Shown here one piece after another: positions 7,301 to 8,846 of a stretch of 8,846 nucleotides of DNA. How positions within the stretch are numbered: the first letter of the stretch is position 1; each line of letters begins with the position of its first letter. The DNA is from CAYSBK01 sp964429265 (lineage in GTDB: Bacteria; Planctomycetota; Phycisphaerae; Sedimentisphaerales; Anaerobacaceae): NCBI GenBank assembly GCA_964429265.1, contig CAYSBK010000099.1, forward strand, positions 1 to 8,846, written 5' to 3'. A program made the position numbers and the translations under genes. The notes under the pieces are model-generated. The model did no database searches, was not told the DNA's origin, and worked only from the letters and a program-made list of their open reading frames with translations.

Positions 7301-8575
7301 CTATATAAGCTGCGTCCGCCCGGGTATCGCTACCGGCTCGGCCGGCAGCGGACCAAGTTTGTATTCATCAGGGCCGAGTCTTAGCTGAGAAGAATTCATC
7401 ACCCAGTCCCAGCTAAGCGCCCGGCCAGTATAAGCGCTCATACGTCCCATTATCGCGGTAAGCGTGCTTTCAGCCAGCCGCCGGGCTTCGTTCCGGTGTC
7501 TTCCGTTGCGGATTGCCGCAATATGCTCGGCATGCTGAATTACACAGGGATTTGGTATCGGGCGGTCGTACTTGAACGCATTGTCACCCTCTATGACTGC
7601 GTTGCCGAAGTCAAAACAGGCCGTGCCCCTGGTTCCAAACAAAACCTGGTTGTTGCGATACGTCCAGCCGTCGATCTGCCCGCCGATGTACTCTATCCGC
7701 AACCCGCCAGGATATTCGTATTCGACGGCGAAGTGGTCGTAGACGTTGCCGAACTGCGGCGCGGTCCGTGCCTGCCGGCCTCCCCTTCCCAGACAGCTTA
7801 CAGGATGGTCGCCGACCGCCCAGTTCATCAGGTCCAGGTTGTGCACCTGCTGCTCGACAATCAAATCGCCGCTGGTCCAGACGTAAAAAAGCCACCTGCG
7901 GACTTGCAGTTCCATATCCGACCAGCCCGGCTGCGGAGGCGGGCCCCAGTTGAGCATCCCGCCTTCGGTGCGGACGCAGTGACCGCCGACTATCCGGCCG
8001 ATGTCGCCGCGATGAATACGCCTCATAAGCTCAACGATGTGGGCGATTCGGCGCATTTGCGTGCCGGCCACTATCGTCAGAGCTTTTTCGTCGGCAAGCT
8101 GTGCTGATTCGAGCACCGAGCGGACGCCTACCGGGTCAACGGCCGCGGGCTTTTCCATAAAAACGTGCTTGCCTGCTTCGACCGCCGCCTGCAGGTGTGC
8201 CGGACGAAAGTGCGGCGTCTCGGTCAGCATCACCACGTCGATGTCGCAGGCCAACAACTTATGGTACGCATCGAAACCAGTGAAGCAGCTTTCGGGTGTG
8301 ACCTTGACGCTTTCCGGCAGATCGGCAAGGTTTTGCTTGAGATGCCGCAGACAACTTTCGATGCGGTCCTCAAACAAATCCGCCAGGGCAACGATTTCGA
8401 CCCCACCGGCGGCTTTGACGCAATTTGTCGCATCGTATGTCCCCCTGTCGCCGCAGCCGATTATCCCCAAACGCAGCCGGTCCGAGCCTGCCGCGTACAT
8501 CTTGTTGTTCGCGACCCCGGCCTGCTCCCGCTGCCTGGAGCCTGCGGCCGTCTGCTTCGGGGATGCGTCCTTCAC
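7301..8575 (-). CDS. Gfo/Idh/MocA family oxidoreductase, planctomycete-type long form
   Basis: A 424-residue oxidoreductase of the same superfamily as the next gene but of the longer subfamily abundant in Planctomycetota and Verrucomicrobiota. Visible are GIIGCGDRG (residues 37-45, cofactor loop), FMEKPAA (139-145, catalytic Lys), EQQVHNLDLMNW (241-252, substrate-side His and Asp), GRGGRQARTAP (263-273) and a C-terminal block around STLTAIMGRMSAYTGRALSW that is typical of the subfamily. Many relatives carry a twin-arginine signal. Here the roughly 32 residues before the Rossmann fold have no RR-F-L motif and no hydrophobic core, so a cytoplasmic location is inferred. The GTG at 8575 is chosen because GAAGGG lies seven bases upstream. 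A TTG at 8590 has no ribosome site, and the ATG at 8500 has only a weak one. It is the first gene of the operon. It probably oxidises or reduces a sugar or polyol carbon with NAD(P); the substrate is unknown. Confidence 0.9.
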   Translation of the reverse strand: MKDASPKQTAAGSRQREQAGVANNKMYAAGSDRLRLGIIGCGDRGTYDATNCVKAAGGVEIVALADLFEDRIESCLRHLKQNLADLPESVKVTPESCFTGFDAYHKLLACDIDVVMLTETPHFRPAHLQAAVEAGKHVFMEKPAAVDPVGVRSVLESAQLADEKALTIVAGTQMRRIAHIVELMRRIHRGDIGRIVGGHCVRTEGGMLNWGPPPQPGWSDMELQVRRWLFYVWTSGDLIVEQQVHNLDLMNWAVGDHPVSCLGRGGRQARTAPQFGNVYDHFAVEYEYPGGLRIEYIGGQIDGWTYRNNQVLFGTRGTACFDFGNAVIEGDNAFKYDRPIPNPCVIQHAEHIAAIRNGRHRNEARRLAESTLTAIMGRMSAYTGRALSWDWVMNSSQLRLGPDEYKLGPLPAEPVAIPGRTQLI

Positions 8576-8582
8576 CAAAGTG

Positions 8583-8588
8583 CCCTTC
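8583..8588 (-). promoter_or_regulatory. Shine-Dalgarno that decides the start of the first operon gene
   Basis: GAAGGG on the minus strand, seven bases before GTG 8575. This is better placed than anything upstream of the alternative TTG (8590) or ATG (8500). Confidence 0.6.
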
Positions 8589-8612
8589 AAAACGCTGGCG
8601 TTTGTCGCGGAT

Positions 8613-8641
8613 AATATAGCAGCAGTCCATATCTATGACCA
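8613..8641 (-). promoter_or_regulatory. Candidate operon promoter with extended -10
   Basis: On the minus strand, TGGTCA (-35, 8636-8641, 4 of 6 consensus bases), a 17-base spacer and TATATT (-10, 8613-8618, 5 of 6 bases), preceded by TGC and so an extended -10. Predicted start is near 8606, giving a leader of about 30 bases that includes the Shine-Dalgarno at 8583-8588. It sits just after the terminator of the preceding gene, where an operon promoter is expected. Confidence 0.5.
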
Positions 8642-8664
8642 GATTCTTCGCAAAACGAGGTTGC

Positions 8665-8695
8665 AAAAAACCCAGGCCGACTACGGCCTGGGTTT
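8665..8695 (-). terminator. Rho-independent terminator of the upstream gene
   Basis: On the minus strand a 12-bp perfect stem (8684-8695 pairing with 8668-8679; core CCCAGGCCG/CGGCCTGGG) with the loop TAGT, running into six Ts (8665-8670). It begins 38 bases after the stop codon at 8733. On the plus strand the stem is followed by only three Ts, so it acts mainly leftward. It separates the partial gene at the right edge from the operon. Confidence 0.9.
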
Positions 8696-8732
8696 GCAAA
8701 ACTTTCCGGCACACAGCGCCAAAAGGTCAGGG

Positions 8733-8846
8733 TCAATCCTGTCGGCCGGGCTGCCAGTTATCCTCGCGGCTGCCGTGATAGGTCCGCACGGTGTATCCGA
8801 ACTGCTTCTTGGAATGCGGCTCGAGCACCAGTGTAAACTTGACCGT
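8733..8846 (-). CDS. Partial CDS, C-terminal 37 residues (5' part outside window)
   Basis: An open frame from the window edge to TGA at 8733-8735, encoding 37 residues that begin TVKFTLVLEPHSKKQFGYTV and end in WQPGRQD. The pattern of alternating hydrophobic residues around LEPHSKK and the phrase FGYTVRTY resemble the last beta-strands of a beta-sandwich domain, as at the end of DUF4139-type proteins (linear-polymer-facing or secreted proteins of unknown role). That match is from memory and is weak. Coding is supported by the intrinsic terminator 38 bases downstream in the same orientation. Confidence 0.65.
   Translation of the reverse strand, partial: TVKFTLVLEPHSKKQFGYTVRTYHGSREDNWQPGRQD

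Noticed and set aside
6411..7388. 325-codon plus-strand ORF opposite the second Gfo/Idh gene
   Set aside because: It has low-complexity, Arg/Gly-rich translation without domain motifs. The opposite strand encodes a complete Gfo/Idh protein with all family motifs, so this is a GC-driven shadow.

Overview
The window is about 58% GC by eye and tightly packed. Every protein-coding gene lies on the minus strand, and the only plus-strand gene is a tRNA-Gly. It looks like a Planctomycetota genome, probably of the Phycisphaerae type. The clues are a Gfo/Idh/MocA oxidoreductase with the long C-terminal tail typical of planctomycete and verrucomicrobial homologues, a TIM-barrel sugar isomerase, a nucleoside:H+ symporter-type MFS permease, and an MTHFR with a cysteine-rich C-terminal domain as found in anaerobes. 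The taxonomic call is an inference from protein character, not from a marker gene.

Layout, read from the right edge along the minus strand. (1) 8733-8846 is the 3' end of a gene entering from outside; a clear intrinsic terminator at 8665-8695 follows it. (2) A candidate promoter with an extended -10 (8613-8641) and a good Shine-Dalgarno precede a five-gene run: a Gfo/Idh/MocA oxidoreductase (7301-8575), a second and different Gfo/Idh/MocA oxidoreductase (6258-7298), a xylose-isomerase-like TIM-barrel protein (5431-6261), an NHS-family MFS symporter (4239-5417) and a DUF401 membrane transporter (2971-4215). Junctions are +2, -4, +13 and +23 bases, so this is very likely one operon. (3) tRNA-Gly(CCC) at 2827-2898 on the plus strand has a TTGACA-type promoter just upstream; it converges on the operon. 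(4) A second minus-strand pair, an MTHFR-family protein (1300-2598) and a MurG-like glycosyltransferase (197-1303), overlaps by four bases (ATGA). (5) The last 196 bases hold no convincing gene but do hold a near-consensus minus-strand promoter (61-88) pointing off the left edge.

How the genes may work together: in the large operon the MFS symporter would bring in a glycoside, nucleoside or polyol, the two NAD(P)-dependent oxidoreductases would oxidise or reduce a ring carbon, and the metal-dependent TIM-barrel enzyme would epimerise, isomerise or cleave the keto intermediate. DUF401 would move a second, probably anionic, solute. This resembles known oxidation-then-epimerisation/lyase sugar pathways such as E. 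coli ycj, but the substrate cannot be read from the sequence. The MTHFR/MurG pair links one-carbon metabolism to a cell-wall-type transferase whose acceptor-side motif is unusual. I see no CRISPR array, insertion sequence, phage gene or obviously undescribed multi-gene defence system here.
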